Shown here piece after piece: positions 1-11,938 of a DNA stretch of 64,000 nt. The notes beneath the pieces were generated by a model. That model had not been told where the DNA came from, did not search any database, and was given only the letters and a program-made list of their open reading frames with translations. Within the stretch, counting starts at the first letter, position 1. Each line of letters opens with the position of its first letter. The DNA is from Apostichopus japonicus. Lineage: Eukaryota > Echinodermata > Holothuroidea > Aspidochirotida > Stichopodidae. The stretch lies in the NCBI RefSeq assembly GCF_037975245.1, contig NC_092562.1:8473001-8537000 (forward strand), written 5' to 3'. The translations under genes and the position numbers were made by a program.

Positions 1-2207
1 TGCATCAAGCAAACAAAGTTTAGTCAGCCTGAGTCTGAGATAGTTTGAAGCAAACAGGCTTGAAAATGATAAGCTGATATTTTGGAAAGTTAAGCAATTC
101 ATGAGTTTTTGAAAATTTAAAAATGTGGTATTTTACTGTCTTTGTCTCTTTGCCACATTTGTTGATTGTAATATGTGCATCTGGTTAAGTGAATAGAGGA
201 ATACTGTGTTTTCTGTGGCCATCAAGTGCCATTTCAGGTCAAAAGAGTCTGGAATTTTATAAACATGATAACTTCATTAGTTAGGCTACTGTAGATGACC
301 TTTAAGCATCAGGATCCACCTTAGAGAGTCACAAGAACGATATCGTTTGTCTGCAAATATTGTTAGTACAGTACCTCCAAAAGTCGGAACCTATGTATTC
401 AAGTCGGCGTTAGTATGTATGTGTGTATGCTGGTGTATGTTTTTGTATGACACCTTGTATAACAACACATAATCTTAAGAATGTCAATCAATAGATTGCA
501 GTCATACTTGGCACATAGATGCCCATAGTGAGTAGATGAACTGTACCCTTGTTTGTTGGGTCAAAGGGGTCTCTTAATTCATAGATAATGGAACAACATA
601 CTGAATGTAATGTAAATAAAGGTCTACATTTGTTATAATGAGTGTAGAAGGGGATGTCTTTTGTGGACTTTGACCTTTAGTGACCTTGTAGCATCTCTTT
701 ATGTTTTCTTTTTGTCCTTTCCAAAAGAGTGCCACCTTTTTCAGATCACAGATTTTCCATCTTCTACAGTTCAATTTAATCACTCTTTTGGTTTGCTGAC
801 AATAATTCTTATCACCTTTGAACGGAAGCATCAAGTTTTTAACTGGCAGAATAATAATATAATAATAATAAGTAATGTTTATATAGCGCATAATCAGCAA
901 AGCTGCTCAAAGTGCTTTACAAATGTAAAACCTAAAAACAAATAGTAACAAAAACCAAAATACAAATGTAAAACCTAGAAACAAATAGTAACAAAAACTT
1001 AAATATTAAATATATAGATCCAATAAGGCAAAAAATGTAACTGCCAAAAGCAACAATATAAAAAACACACCCGTACTACACGATACTAGAAACTAAAATG
1101 AAATAGTCCAAAACAATTTCAGAAGTATGCAAATAGTAAAATAGATTTAATCAGAATGGTTGATACATGTTCTAGAAAACATGCTTAGATGGATCCCCAA
1201 ATAGATTGGTCGTTGAAATTTTTGTGTCATGGTCACTTTAAAAACTTTGAAATGCTTTTTTACAGTCATTTCTCTACAGTCTGTTTGAATGGTGTATTGG
1301 TAATAGGTCAAATTGTCAGTTCAATGGTGCCCCTGGGTCTGGTCAAAGTCTCCAAATACTGCTTGTAGGCTATTCTCCTTGTCAAATATACTTCAAGAAA
1401 GATTACTTTTGTTACAACACGGTAACTTGCGGCATTGTTCAATGTTCGGACTAGTGTTAGCAGCTACACTGTACAAGCATATTCAGTACACAATGTAATC
1501 ACAGAACTGCTCATTCGACTGGGTCAACCTTTGACCTTTGCAACGTTCCATATTTGAAACGAAAGGAGAAGCCTACATACTGTACCTTCATGGATATTAT
1601 CGTATTGTCCAAAAATGAAGGAAATTAACCTAAAATGTAAAATGTTTAGACTGATACAGAAGATTTATTATTTTGGTAGTTTGTTTTCCACATCACCCTA
1701 CCTTCCTTTAACAGAACATTTGATTGAGTTATTAACAATATAGACTAACCTTAAGTTTATACCTGTAACCATGGAGCCAACTCGTCATCAATTTAGCATT
1801 TAAGGGTATTCCAGAGATTAAGCAAAAGTCGTACAATTCCTAGTGTCTTTTGTGTTTCAACTGAGTATCTGAGCTGATAGTTTCTGTATTAGTATTAATA
1901 GTTTCCCCAGTTCGAAATGTAAATATTAGAGGCCCTGTTATCTGCAGAAGATGAAAATTGCTAATGACAGGAGCCAGGCAGTTGATGTCACTTACTTCCA
2001 AACTCTGTTTCCACTTGCTCAAGTACCTGTCCACGATTCCAGTTGCAAAATTCATTTTAATTACATACAGTAGCTAAAATATATGTAATTCAAAATGTGC
2101 AAGAGATTGTCAGCTCAACAGGGAATTAGCTACATCCAATTTCCACAAAAACTCTTTTTGTACTTTTCCCGCTGCATTCTCTGTTGGCTATTAAGCATTT
2201 TAGCCTC
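1..2207. other. gene-free stretch
   Basis: No coding exon could be supported on either strand. The open frames here are short, AT-biased and lack flanking splice sites. About 405-560 resembles the GTATGT-rich head of the AGGTCA-type interspersed repeat described elsewhere in the window. An ATAATA run leading into TTTATATAGCGC near 850-930 is listed separately. The rest shows nothing recognisable. Confidence 0.6.
850..930 (+). repeat. ATAATA-tailed TATATAGCGC interspersed repeat
   Basis: An (AAT)n run is followed by TTTATATAGCGC and then by CTGCTCAAAGTGCTTTACA. The same combination of a TAA/TTA run beside a CGCTATATAA box recurs near 10,735-10,785 and 14,845-14,880, so this is a dispersed family rather than a local microsatellite. 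I recall similar strings as common repeats of invertebrate deuterostomes and molluscs. The full element limits are not visible. Confidence 0.5.
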
Positions 2208-3062
2208 TGTGACTGATCACCCTATGTGACTGATCACCCTACTGTATGTGACTGATCACCCTACTGTATGTGACTGATCACCCTATGTGACTGATCACCC
2301 TACTGTATGTGACTGATCACCCTATGTGACTGATCACCCTACTGTATGTGACTGATCACCCTATGTGACTGATCACCCTACTGTATGTGACTGATCACCC
2401 TATGTGACTGATCACCCTACTGTATGTGACTGATCACCCTATGAGACTGATCACCCTACTGTATGTGACTGATCACCCTATGTGACTGATCACCCTACTG
2501 TATGTGACTGATCACCCTATGTGACTGATCACCCTACTGTATGTGACTGATCACCCTATGAGACTGATCACCCTACTGTATGTGACTGATCACCCTACTG
2601 TATGTGACTGATCACCCTACTGTATGTGACTGATCACCCTATGTGACTGATCACCCTACTGTATGTGACTGATCACCCTATGTGACTGATCACCCTACTG
2701 TATGTGACTGATCACCCTATGTGACTGATCACCCTACTGTATGTGACTGATCACCCTATGTGACTGATCACCCTACTGTATGTGACTGATCACCCTATGA
2801 GACTGATCACCCTACTGTATGTGACTGATCACCCTATGTGACTGATCACCCTACTGTATGTGACTGAGCACCCTATGTGACTGATCACCCTACTGTATGT
2901 GACTGATCACCCTATGAGACTGATCACCCTACTGTATGTGACTGATCACCCTATGAGACTGATCACCCTACTGTATGTGACTGATCACCCTACTGTATGT
3001 GACTGATCACCCTATGTGACTGATCACCCTACTGTATGTGACTGATCACCCTACTGTATGTG
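2208..3062. repeat. minisatellite, 16/22-bp TGATCACCCT units
   Basis: About 45 head-to-tail units of GTGACTGATCACCCTAT. Short units (about 16 bp) alternate with long ones (about 22 bp) that carry an extra ACTGTA. Every unit contains the palindrome TGATCA. Variants such as ATGAGACTGATC recur at spaced intervals, which suggests expansion of a higher-order unit. Non-coding. Confidence 0.95.
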
Positions 3063-3159
3063 CTGAAAGGTCCTCAGAACTGCCCACAAATATGCTAGAA
3101 AGCCAGATTATGGTCACACATACTACCATTTAAACAAGAGTTCTACAGTCCCTCTAAAG

Positions 3160-3705
3160 CAGTGGTTCTCAATGTGGTCCCTGCCTCCCCCCGGCGGGCG
3201 TTGGAAAGTCTCAGGAGGGTGCTGCAGGGTACACAGGGAGTAGGGGCACTGATCTGGGAGTCCCTGGCGATTATGACACATCACTGCAGCGATCTGGCTT
3301 TGACATAACTGGGAGAGGCGATCTGCGTCTCTTCCTCACTAAGATGGAACCAGACATTTTTAATCTCGCAGCGTTACACCAAGCTCACCCTTCGCACTGA
3401 CTGAACTACATTTAGGCTCTCTATACCAGTTTCACAGTATGCCTGCCTTCTGCAGGTTTTTGTTGTTCTTGCAAACAGAAAAGATAACTGATAACAAAAT
3501 AAATATTGTTGAGAGAAAATTCATCTTCTTGTTAGGGAATGTAGGCTATTTTTTAATTCCTATATTCATATCTTTGAACAATCTGATTGCTCGCTTGAAC
3601 GGCCGACTATGAACGGTAGGTAGGGGGTAGGGGAGGGGGAGGGGCATTGGGACAGTTCAAGATGGTCGAAGGGGGCGGTCGTCTGAAAAAGTTTGAGAAC
3701 CACTG
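3160..3705 (+). mobile_element. internally deleted hAT-family element
   Basis: The ends are perfect inverted repeats, CAGTGGTTCTCAA and TTGAGAACCACTG, the signature termini of Charlie-like hAT transposons. The element is flanked by an exact 8-bp duplication CTCTAAAG at 3152-3159 and 3706-3713. At 546 bp it is far too short to be autonomous. The interior keeps the last codons of a hAT transposase at 3320-3400, so it is a deletion derivative of a coding element. Confidence 0.93.
3320..3400 (+). pseudogene. hAT transposase C-terminal remnant
   Basis: The frame reads DLRLFLTKMEPDIFNLAALH and then QAHPSH before a TGA stop. This matches the extreme C-terminus of the hAT transposase group related to ZBED5/FAM200-type proteins, where a DLRLSLT..EP.I..L stretch ends in QAHPSH. 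Everything upstream, including the DDE core and the dimerisation region, is deleted. Stop-to-stop it is only a fragment and cannot encode an active enzyme. Confidence 0.8.
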
Positions 3706-4232
3706 CTCTAAAGGTAAAATCTGTACTGAGACATTGAATTGTGTAGTTTAAATACCTAATCCTCAATTGCTGGGAGTAATTTGGAGGATCAGTGCCTCAA
3801 AGGCAGTATTTTCGTAAACGTCTAGGAAATTTGAGTATGCTAAAGTTTGGGTTAAATACTGACGACCTTTAAGTCTGATTATGTTTTGGAAGTCACAAAT
3901 ATATATTGTGACATCCTAGACCTTAGGCAAATGAAATGGTTATGCATTACAGTGCAAGTAGCTGAGCATAAACACACTCATAGAAATGATGCCTAGAAAT
4001 AGCAACATATAATAATACAGTCTCCTATAACAGATTCCTAAGGTCTGTGTTTGCACCACAATTAGAGTATTGCTCATCAGCCTGCAAGGTTAACCGTAGG
4101 ATAATAGCCCTAAAGTGACCTACTTAGTACTGTATTGATTTTGGGGGCATTTTGTAAGTCGTCATCTTTCTTATTGAAACTTGGTTGTTGCAGAGGATGA
4201 TATAAACTATTGATTATAGTAAGGTGATTTAA

Positions 4233-4617
4233 AGGCATTGAAGACTCGCCCCAAACAGTGTGTCGCCCTCTGAAAAAGTTAACTTTCCATTGCTTGCAGG
4301 TGAAGTTTTCTTCTTGTCACTACAAAATGCAATCAGTAATGAAATGTGATACCTTGTTATCTTTTATCTGGACCTGAGATCAGGGAGTTCCATAACAACT
4401 CCCTGCTGAGATGTCCACCTGCTATGTACACTGTGTTGTGGGTATTGACTGTAGCTGTATGTATTGACTGTACACTAGTGTCTAATTACCAATGGTAACA
4501 AGCTGTGTGTGTATTTTCTGGGATCAATGTGGTGTCCAACACTTCTGTTACACCTAATTCGAAACTAGGTCAGATTACCGGCATCAGGCGTTTCCTTGTG
4601 TGCCAGTCTTCACTCCC
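4233..4617 (+). mobile_element. TTAA MITE family 1, copy 1
   Basis: The element is bounded by TTAA on both sides (4229-4232 and 4618-4621). Inverted termini are AGGCATTGAAGACTCG and the complement of AGGGAGTGAAGACT. Three more copies lie at 26,499, 43,837 and 54,753. The TTAA duplication and short inverted repeats fit a piggyBac- or Kolobok-mobilised MITE. This copy is about 30 bp longer than the others because it contains a 25-bp palindromic insertion (4381-4405) plus a 7-bp duplication. Confidence 0.92.
4381..4405. mobile_element. ultra-short palindromic insertion 1 (25 bp)
   Basis: The palindrome is CAGGGAGTT-N7-AACTCCCTG, with perfect 9-bp arms. It is flanked by an exact 7-bp direct repeat CTGAGAT at 4374-4380 and 4406-4412. 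The other three copies of the host MITE carry a single CTGAGAT (or its complement ATCTCAG) at the matching place: 26,714-26,720, 44,058-44,064 and 54,893-54,899. The unoccupied site is therefore known, and the event added exactly 25 bp plus a 7-bp target duplication. Confidence 0.9.
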
Positions 4618-4621
4618 TTAA

Positions 4622-7084
4622 AGGCATATTTGAACATCTTGTGTGAAAAAAGAAGATTCCGCAGCGAGAGCTTGCAGATGGGTTGGGAGCACTATGCTAC
4701 TGTAAACTGTCTCAAAATCAAAACGGTCATGGTGGCAAAAGTTGAATGTGATGTGATAACACGAACCCACCAGCTATCATATGGTTGTTAGACATGTCAG
4801 TTGAAAACCACTATCTATGCTCATAGCAGCTATGGAAAGTGACGGGTTTAGTGTGTAAGTCAATGGAGCAATTCATTGTGGTGCGACTCAGTTCAGATTG
4901 GAAACATTTGTGGGAAATAGCAATCATTAATCTGTGAAAATCCCTGAATCAATTCCAATGGCTTCTGCCAATATATTTTAATTAGCATGTATAGCATCAA
5001 TGCTTTTTGCACTGGGAAATGTGTTAATTATAGCCGTTTGTGATACCTTGTGTTCATGTATGCACGGTAGTGATGGTACACTGCACTACAAAGAACTGAA
5101 CCTCTACAGAAAAAAAAAAAAAAACGAATCCTAAGTCTGATAATGAGCTTGGTGTGCAAGGCTTACAGACAATTCAAGAATGCTTGCAGACAACTTTATG
5201 TGGACTATAAGCCAATCAAATCCTTTGATATTATATGTTGACTGTTTAGGAAACAAATGTACATAACAGAAGTTCAGTTAACCCATTATGTGAAATGAGC
5301 TGACATGTTGTCAAAGACCTGTACAATATTACGTTGGCTGTTTTAAAGAGCTTTAAAGTGGGACTAAAAGCATGTCTGTAGACCAGCATTGTTTTATTTC
5401 TTCTTGTAGAAAAGATTGCATCACAGACATTTTGATTGACTGGGTGCTAAAAACAGCTTGCAGACTATTGTTTCATGAAACCAAAGGGCACTGTTTTTAA
5501 CAGATGTTCTAAGTTGTAGAAGAATAGTAGTGCATATAGACAGTAAATGATGTCATTTGTTTTGTCGGGGGGGGGGGTCAGGAGGAGTAGAGGGGGACAG
5601 GGTAACATTGATTATAAACCAAACATACAGTTGTAACATTTTCTTCTCTGCTCACAATGGCCCTTCTCAGTACTATGCCTGATTGACAGCTTGAATGCTG
5701 TTGCACTTTCCAGCTGGTTGTGTCAAAGTACTAAACAACTGGATTGATTGCAATGGTAAGAATCCCCTCTTGCCATTGACCATTAACATGTTAATGGAGA
5801 AGTAACAATGGTAGTTGCTTTTTATTGGAGATGTTTGACTGCTGATTGATAGAGCCTGATACCAGATATCTTGAGAGCTGAAGGACATACTCCCCGTGGA
5901 ATATCATGTCATTATTTAACAAGATGTAACAACCTGTAATGCTTGTTATTGCCACACCTTCTATTACTTCCTCTGACCTACTTATACCTTTAAAATCAAA
6001 GAGAGGCAGAGGTTTTCGATTGCCTTCAAAACTGTTTTTCTTATTCAACTGTTTGCCTCTCCTGAGTTTGCATTCCAGCATTTGTTTGTCATAGGAAGTA
6101 CCCTGAGGGGATTTAACACCTTTCTGCTCAGACAACAGCATTTAGCAGATTACAGCTTGCCAAATTCCCTCAGCACCTGCGGCCTTTCTTTGATGTGCAG
6201 GTGTCAAATCTGTCATTTCCCCCTCTCTTTCCGGAGCTAAAAGATTTTAAATATCTCGTCTTAAATCTGAGGACTTTTTTATTAGCATCATGCAATGTTA
6301 TTTTCTACACGTTTCATTAAAGCAGTGAGCTTCATAATCAAGTTTTCCTTAATTTACTTAGCTGATCGGGGATATTGTGGTTTCTTTCAGTATGTGGCGC
6401 ACTCATGCACATTGTAAAATCTTTGAGCTGTAGGATATAGTTATGTTAATATTATAGGGCTTTATAAAATATAATTGTTGGTTGTATCCATGGCGCATCT
6501 TTGCACATATTTGGAGAAACTGTAGTCCGAGACAGAAAGAATTTTGTTACATGTAAATGTGAGTCTGAGGGAAGTGTTAATTAACTTGTATTAGTTTAAA
6601 GTTATGTCCTTTATGTTAGCCTGGAGAGTAAAACCTTTACTATTGACATGTTTGCTATAAACTATATCAAATTCTTGATGTAGACTTTTCTTTTTAATGT
6701 CAAATTGTGTCCAATATAGTCTTTATTAAAGTGATATTGTAAGAAAAGTCAGTGTCACTTTTCATTTAGGTGGTAACAGGTTTAGAATTGCATGAATCAA
6801 TCTGATAATATGTAGTCCTAGTTTGTGTTGAGTCAGGCTACCAAGTTAGTTAGCTACATATGAAGTTGGCATGAAGCTGTGTGCATTATCTTGCTAGTGA
6901 CATTTACTTTTTGCTATGCTACCACCTTTTTCCTAGAGTGACGTTAACCCTAGTTAAGTGGAGGTCTGTAATTTTTGAAAGCCACTATGAGCTGTGCTCT
7001 GAGAGCACCTGTAATAAAGCTGGCTTAAATGCAAAGTCTGCATAATTTACTCATGTGTTAGCTTGCATGCACCTAGATGCAATC
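4622..7084. other. gene-free stretch
   Basis: No exon with conserved protein or convincing splice sites was seen. The longest frames (minus strand near 5,673-6,141) show no recognisable motif. There is a poly-A run near 5,110 and a poly-G run near 5,568. Confidence 0.5.
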
Positions 7085-7680
7085 ATAATGGTGTAGGTAT
7101 GTGTTTGTGTGTGCATACAGTATGTATGTTTGTGTGTGACACAAACTCAAAGCTTGCTATGTGGATTCCCCATGTTTAGTAGATGATCCCTACAGTTTTA
7201 CATGGAAGTCGAAGGTCATTTGAGGTCACCAGTTTGAAAACCTTGTAAGCCAAGTATCTCAAGAAAGAGAACTTGGATGTATCTCACATGTAGTATACAT
7301 ACATGTTCCATCATTGTATGGATTACCTTATTTTTATCGTTAGAGATCAAAGGTCATTTAGGAACAGCAGAGGTCAAACTATACAAACTTGAAGTGATAT
7401 CTCGAGGGAAGTGTTGCTGTTGATATTCCATTTTGTGTAGATGAATGTTATGGTTCTTATAAATCTGGAAAAGTTGCAAAAATAAATATCATAAACTTGT
7501 ATCAATATATTTGTGCATAATGAGTAGATGAAGCCTGTTGTTATATTGAAGCTCAAAAGGTCAGTAGAAGTCATATTTTATTAACTTTTTAAATGCACAA
7601 AAGGGAAAATTGGATGTACCTCATACTCTGTATAAATCTGCATGAGGATTTCTCTTAGTGAGTAACTATATTGTTTGTTG
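7085..7680 (+). repeat. AGGTCA-rich interspersed repeat
   Basis: A (TG)-rich head with TATGTGTTTGTGTGTG is followed by degenerate units of about 150 bp. Each unit holds phrases such as AAGGTCATTTGAGGTCACCAG, 'CTTGTAAGCC..GTATCTCAAGAA' and 'AACTTGGATGTATCTCA'. The same phrases recur near 40.8, 42.5, 52.1, 53.4 (reverse) and 63.2 kb. AGGTCA is the nuclear-receptor half-site; whether it is bound is unknown. Confidence 0.7.
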
Positions 7681-8009
7681 TGGAGTTCAGTAGGCATATC
7701 ATGTCAATTTTACAAAGAAACGATTGGAATCAAGAAGGAGACTTTCAGATTGTTAAAGATACAGATCACATTTCTGGTTATTTACTGAGTACTTATTGTC
7801 TAGATGTTTAACCTCATTCATGTTCTGACATCCTGTGAAAAAGTGAAACAAAACATGGAACTCTATGTGTGTGGTACATGTTTTCCTTCTTTTTTTGTTG
7901 GGAGTACATTTTTCCTTTTGAGTTACTCTTATAGCTGCAGTAGAAGGCACATGTATAGCTCTGGCTTTGTTTGTCCAGAGAATAGTGGCATTTGCCTGGT
8001 TGGTCAGAC

Positions 8010-8034
8010 CATGGAGGTCTGTTTTACCTCCATG
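8010..8034. mobile_element. ultra-short palindromic insertion 2 (25 bp)
   Basis: CATGGAGGT-N7-ACCTCCATG, perfect 9-bp arms, flanked by exact 7-bp direct repeats GTCAGAC at 8003-8009 and 8035-8041. Length, CA..TG ends, GGAG core and 7-bp duplication match the insertion in the MITE at 4381. Confidence 0.85.
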
Positions 8035-8612
8035 GTCAGACCTTCGAACTACTGTATTATCGAAGAAAGTCTTACTGTGAAAGATATTTTATTTTAAGAC
8101 AGTAATTTGATTACATTACCATTAACAACCTTTAAAAGCCACTCAAAGAAGTTAATCCCTAACACACACAAGCCCTTCACCTTGATGTTTGTTCATGGGC
8201 TTAACTTAGTTGGTTGTATGGTGTCATGGTCATGGTTAGAACTATACTTATTCCTTGTATTGGTACATGGCTATCATACTCTTTTAAGTTTACAGTGCAC
8301 ACACCAAACGTTGTGTGGTCAATTGAGGTAAAAGGGAAGTGTTATGTATACCTGTATAGAAGGTAACGACTTCCAATGTTAGCAAATGTCAAAGGTCATG
8401 AAGTGAATGAAGTTCACTAGTTGATAAAAAGTGTTCTGCAACCTCCAAGCATAAAGGCTGACATAATTCAAACTTGGTGTGTGTATTACCATACATGCCT
8501 CCAGAATTAATGATAAACCTGATATTTGTCATAACCAAATACTAGTATGAGATCTGCTCTGAACTCCACAAATTGCTTACTTGTTTGGCAATATTAAGAG
8601 AGCTTTCCTTAA

Positions 8613-9259
8613 AGCAGTGCTACTGGGCTCATTTTGCGTCCTTTTCTATGGTTTTTCTCAGCCCCACTGATTCCTCAATGCCATAATGACATACATAACT
8701 AGCTTATCTATTCAAATCTTACTTCAAATGGTGGCATAAAAGTCGAAATATTTACAACTTTCAACTTTGTTTCTCTCGATTCTCGAAGATATTTTCCGTT
8801 TGGGATCCAAATAAACCTCGCCCATATAAGGAATATTTAAGAGCTACGAACATCATTGGCCAACACGTAATACAACACCTTGCTTGATTTGTGTAGATTG
8901 TCTATGGCAGTTGTACCAGGGAGCTGTTAGAGTCCAGCTTGCTGGTTGTACCAAGTTACCAACTCAACGTTTTGAATCTATTTTTAGCAACGGCTCATAA
9001 CTAAACCTGCATCTCTGATTGGTTGAATTCAAACTAGTGGGTTGGGGGAACTGTATGCGATTAATATTAAATGTGTAATTTGTCGGAGGACACTTTTCTC
9101 ATTATCTGCAAATGTCCTTAATTACTCGCCAATTAACGCTTTTGGCAGGGAAAAAACTTGGCTAATATCTTAGTTCACTGTTTTGTGATTGATATATGTA
9201 AAAAACTTGATGGACTTGTCAAAAAAGTGGAAAACAGTGACAAGAAGCAAAATGCTGCT
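8613..9259 (+). mobile_element. TTAA MITE family 2, copy A
   Basis: A 647-bp element between TTAA at 8609-8612 and 9260-9263. The termini are AGCAGTGC and GCATTTTGCTGCT-like inverted ends. A 601-bp inverted sister copy lies at 48,430-49,030. The two align through CAGTTCCCC.AA.CCACTAG (reverse sense in one), an AATTACTCGCCAATTAA block and the ends. No protein is encoded. A 28-bp palindromic insertion sits at 8917-8944. Confidence 0.88.
8917..8944. mobile_element. ultra-short palindromic insertion 3 (28 bp)
   Basis: Starts CAGGGAGCTG and ends CAGCTTGCTG, an imperfect inverted repeat. It is flanked by exact 7-bp direct repeats GTTGTAC at 8910-8916 and 8945-8951. It lies within TTAA MITE family 2. 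The sister copy at 48.4-49.0 kb (opposite strand) runs through the equivalent site with a single GTGATAC-like heptamer and no palindrome. Confidence 0.83.
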
Positions 9260-9279
9260 TTAATTTGGGGATAATTATT

Positions 9280-9990
9280 GTTTGAAATGTTTTGCCATTG
9301 TTTTGTTATGGACAGTGAGTTGAGATATTTTGGGTAGGTCTATTAATAGTAATGTAAAAGTGTCATTATTTTTAATGGACCATAGCATATACTCAAACAC
9401 TGGCAACACAACTGTTGTAAATGTAAGTATATTTCTTGCAACTGTATCATTAGACCCTACCATGACACATGCTTACACTAACCACTTCTTATTTTATAAA
9501 CATTTTAAAGTGTCAGGCAAACAAGTTTATATCATATCAGCTTTGTTTGGGGTCATGGTTTTTCCAGCACCCAATAAATTTATTCTATTTAGTGGATTTT
9601 CAGCAATTCATGAAAGGAAAGGTCTCACCAATTTGTTTGAAATGTTTTGCCATTGTTTTGTTATGGACAGTGAGTTGAGGTATTTTGGGTAAACCTATTA
9701 CATTAATGTATAAGGGTCATCACTTTTAATGGACCATAGAATATACTCAAACACTCACTAAACAGCTGTTAAAAAATGAAAGTTATATTTCTTACAACTG
9801 TATTTATATTAGACCCACAAATGACACATGCTTACACTAACCACTTCTTGTTGTATATACATTTTAAAGTTTCGGCAAACAAGTTTATATCATTATATCA
9901 GCTTTGTTTGGGGTCATGGTTTTTCCAGCACCCAATAAATTTATTCTATTTAGTGGATTTGCAGCAATTCATGAAAGGAAAGGTCTCACC
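9280..9990 (+). repeat. 355-bp direct tandem duplication
   Basis: Unit 1 starts at 9280 and unit 2 at 9635. Both begin TTTGAAATGTTTTGCCATTG and end in ATGAAAGGAAAGGTCTCACC. They are highly similar with small indels. Open frames cross both units but no known protein is recognised, and the second unit breaks the frame of the first. Origin unknown. Confidence 0.88.
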
Positions 9991-11938
9991 AGTTAAAGTT
10001 GAAGAAATAAATTTAAAGTTTTGGTATCAACATCTGTTGTTCCCAAACCCTATATTGCCTTTATGGCCTAACCTTTGGGCTACTGACAGAGATGAATCAG
10101 TGCAACTGTTTGCCCTAGTGTAATAAATCTACAGTATAAGTGAATAATGGACAATTATCAGTGATAGAGCATTTGCTCCTCAGTCTCCAACATATTACCA
10201 ATGCTGTGGCAAATAGAAGGAACAAGTCAAGGATACTATCGTTTCAGAGCTCTCCGATCTACGCCATGTGTATATCAACTTTAGATCATACATTTTTGGT
10301 GATATGGGTCGTAGGTATTACGGGATAAAAAATATTAATACTTGGTCATTAAACTGCAACCCACCAATTACAATTTAGACAGCCTCTTGACTATTCACAA
10401 CAGATCTTCCAAAGTCCAAACATAAAAAGGGGTCCGGCATGAAATATATAATTATAACGAAATATGTAAATGATGAAAACAAGTAATGGTGATCATGACC
10501 TTCCAGTAAAGAAAATATAAGTGGCGAGTGAAAGTTCCGAGGAAAAACTCTATTTCTTAGTAGTATATAAAACAAAGATGAGATGATGTTAAATAAACCT
10601 CTATATCTCACGGAGCCACAGGGAAAAGTGGTCATGAATGACGTTTCTCTGAAATCATAGAACAAAGGCAGCGTCATTCATGACTCAGAGGTGTATACCG
10701 GAACAACTAGTACGAAATGGTGAGGGCTTACTTTATAAATATGCGCTATATAAATATTAGTTTTTATTATTATTATTATTATTACTATCGAAATAGGGAA
10801 AACCACCGTGATAGATTGCATCACTGGACATTCATCCTGATCATGATCATTGCAAACCTTTGAAGCATTAACACAGTATTGATCAGACAGTTGTCTACAA
10901 GGAATGAGGTGGGGTGGTACAAAAACTGAAATATCTCAGGAAATTGTATTATTGGAGGAAGGATTGTGGTTCCATTGTTAAAATTAGTCTGACTACAGTA
11001 GGTTATATGTTGGTGGACTTACAGTAAGTTTTCAATTAATTATCAAGCTCACATCGAAAAAGGTTAACTTGGTTAAATGCTGCACATGTTTCGTTACGAT
11101 GTCATTTTATGATATTCGGGTATGAGATGCCTAAGAGTGAAGTTTCCTCTTCAATTTTCAATACAGATTGTACCCAAAGTGTTTGAAATATCACCATTCT
11201 CCTACATATAGGTTACATTGCATCAGTCAATTTCTGATATCAATACAAGAGCATTCCCTCCTTCTCCAGATAGGGGGTATATTTTCTCCAGATAGGGGGT
11301 GGTATTTTCCCAACGTTTGGCATATATATGCTAATTGTAAGCACAGCCAGGGTTGCAGGGTGTAGGGGTTTGTGGGATATGGGGGAAGGACATGTACTGT
11401 ACTGTATATGTACAAATACATAACTTCTTCCAAAATGTTTTGATTCCTGGAATGCTATGGTAAGAGCAGTAAGACATGAAGTTTGTTGTCATATGATAGT
11501 TTGGTTCCATTATGTCTGGTTTGCCTCATAGACAATATTTTAGTAGTCCTAAAATATCTCCTTCAATTTCAAAGGTCTGAATCGCAAACACTGTTGGCTT
11601 GCTAACTGTCTGCAGATATGTCACAGTCACTGTTTTGCTCACATATGTTATGATTCCATCTTTTTATCTAGTTCTTATAACTTCATTGAATACAGTTTGG
11701 CAGTCCCTTATGAATGGATTTTATCTTCTGAATGGTTAGATCTTTTTTTTTTAGTAGTTTATGTGACAATTTGATGGAATCAAGTTAAAGGAAGCCTTTT
11801 ACTATAAAGCAGGGTGTTGTTACAACTCCATCTATCATTGATTTAATGGACATTTATCTTACATTGTAATGAGCAGCAAGGACCAGCCTCCATCTAGTAT
11901 ATTTTTTTGATTGGGGTTATTGCCTTTGGCAATTTTAA
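9991..11938. other. gene-free stretch
   Basis: Nothing coding could be supported. A CGCTATATAA box followed by an ATT trinucleotide run lies at about 10,735-10,785 (same family as the repeat near 850). A short direct repeat of TCTCCAGATAGGGGGT lies near 11,264-11,300. Confidence 0.5.

Noticed and set aside
2208-3062. CRISPR-like array
   Set aside because: Units are contiguous variants without unique spacers, in animal DNA; it is a minisatellite.
11808-11834. CAGGGTGTTGTTACAACTCCATC as a seventh palindromic insertion
   Set aside because: Ends and loop resemble the family, but no 7-bp flanking duplication is present.
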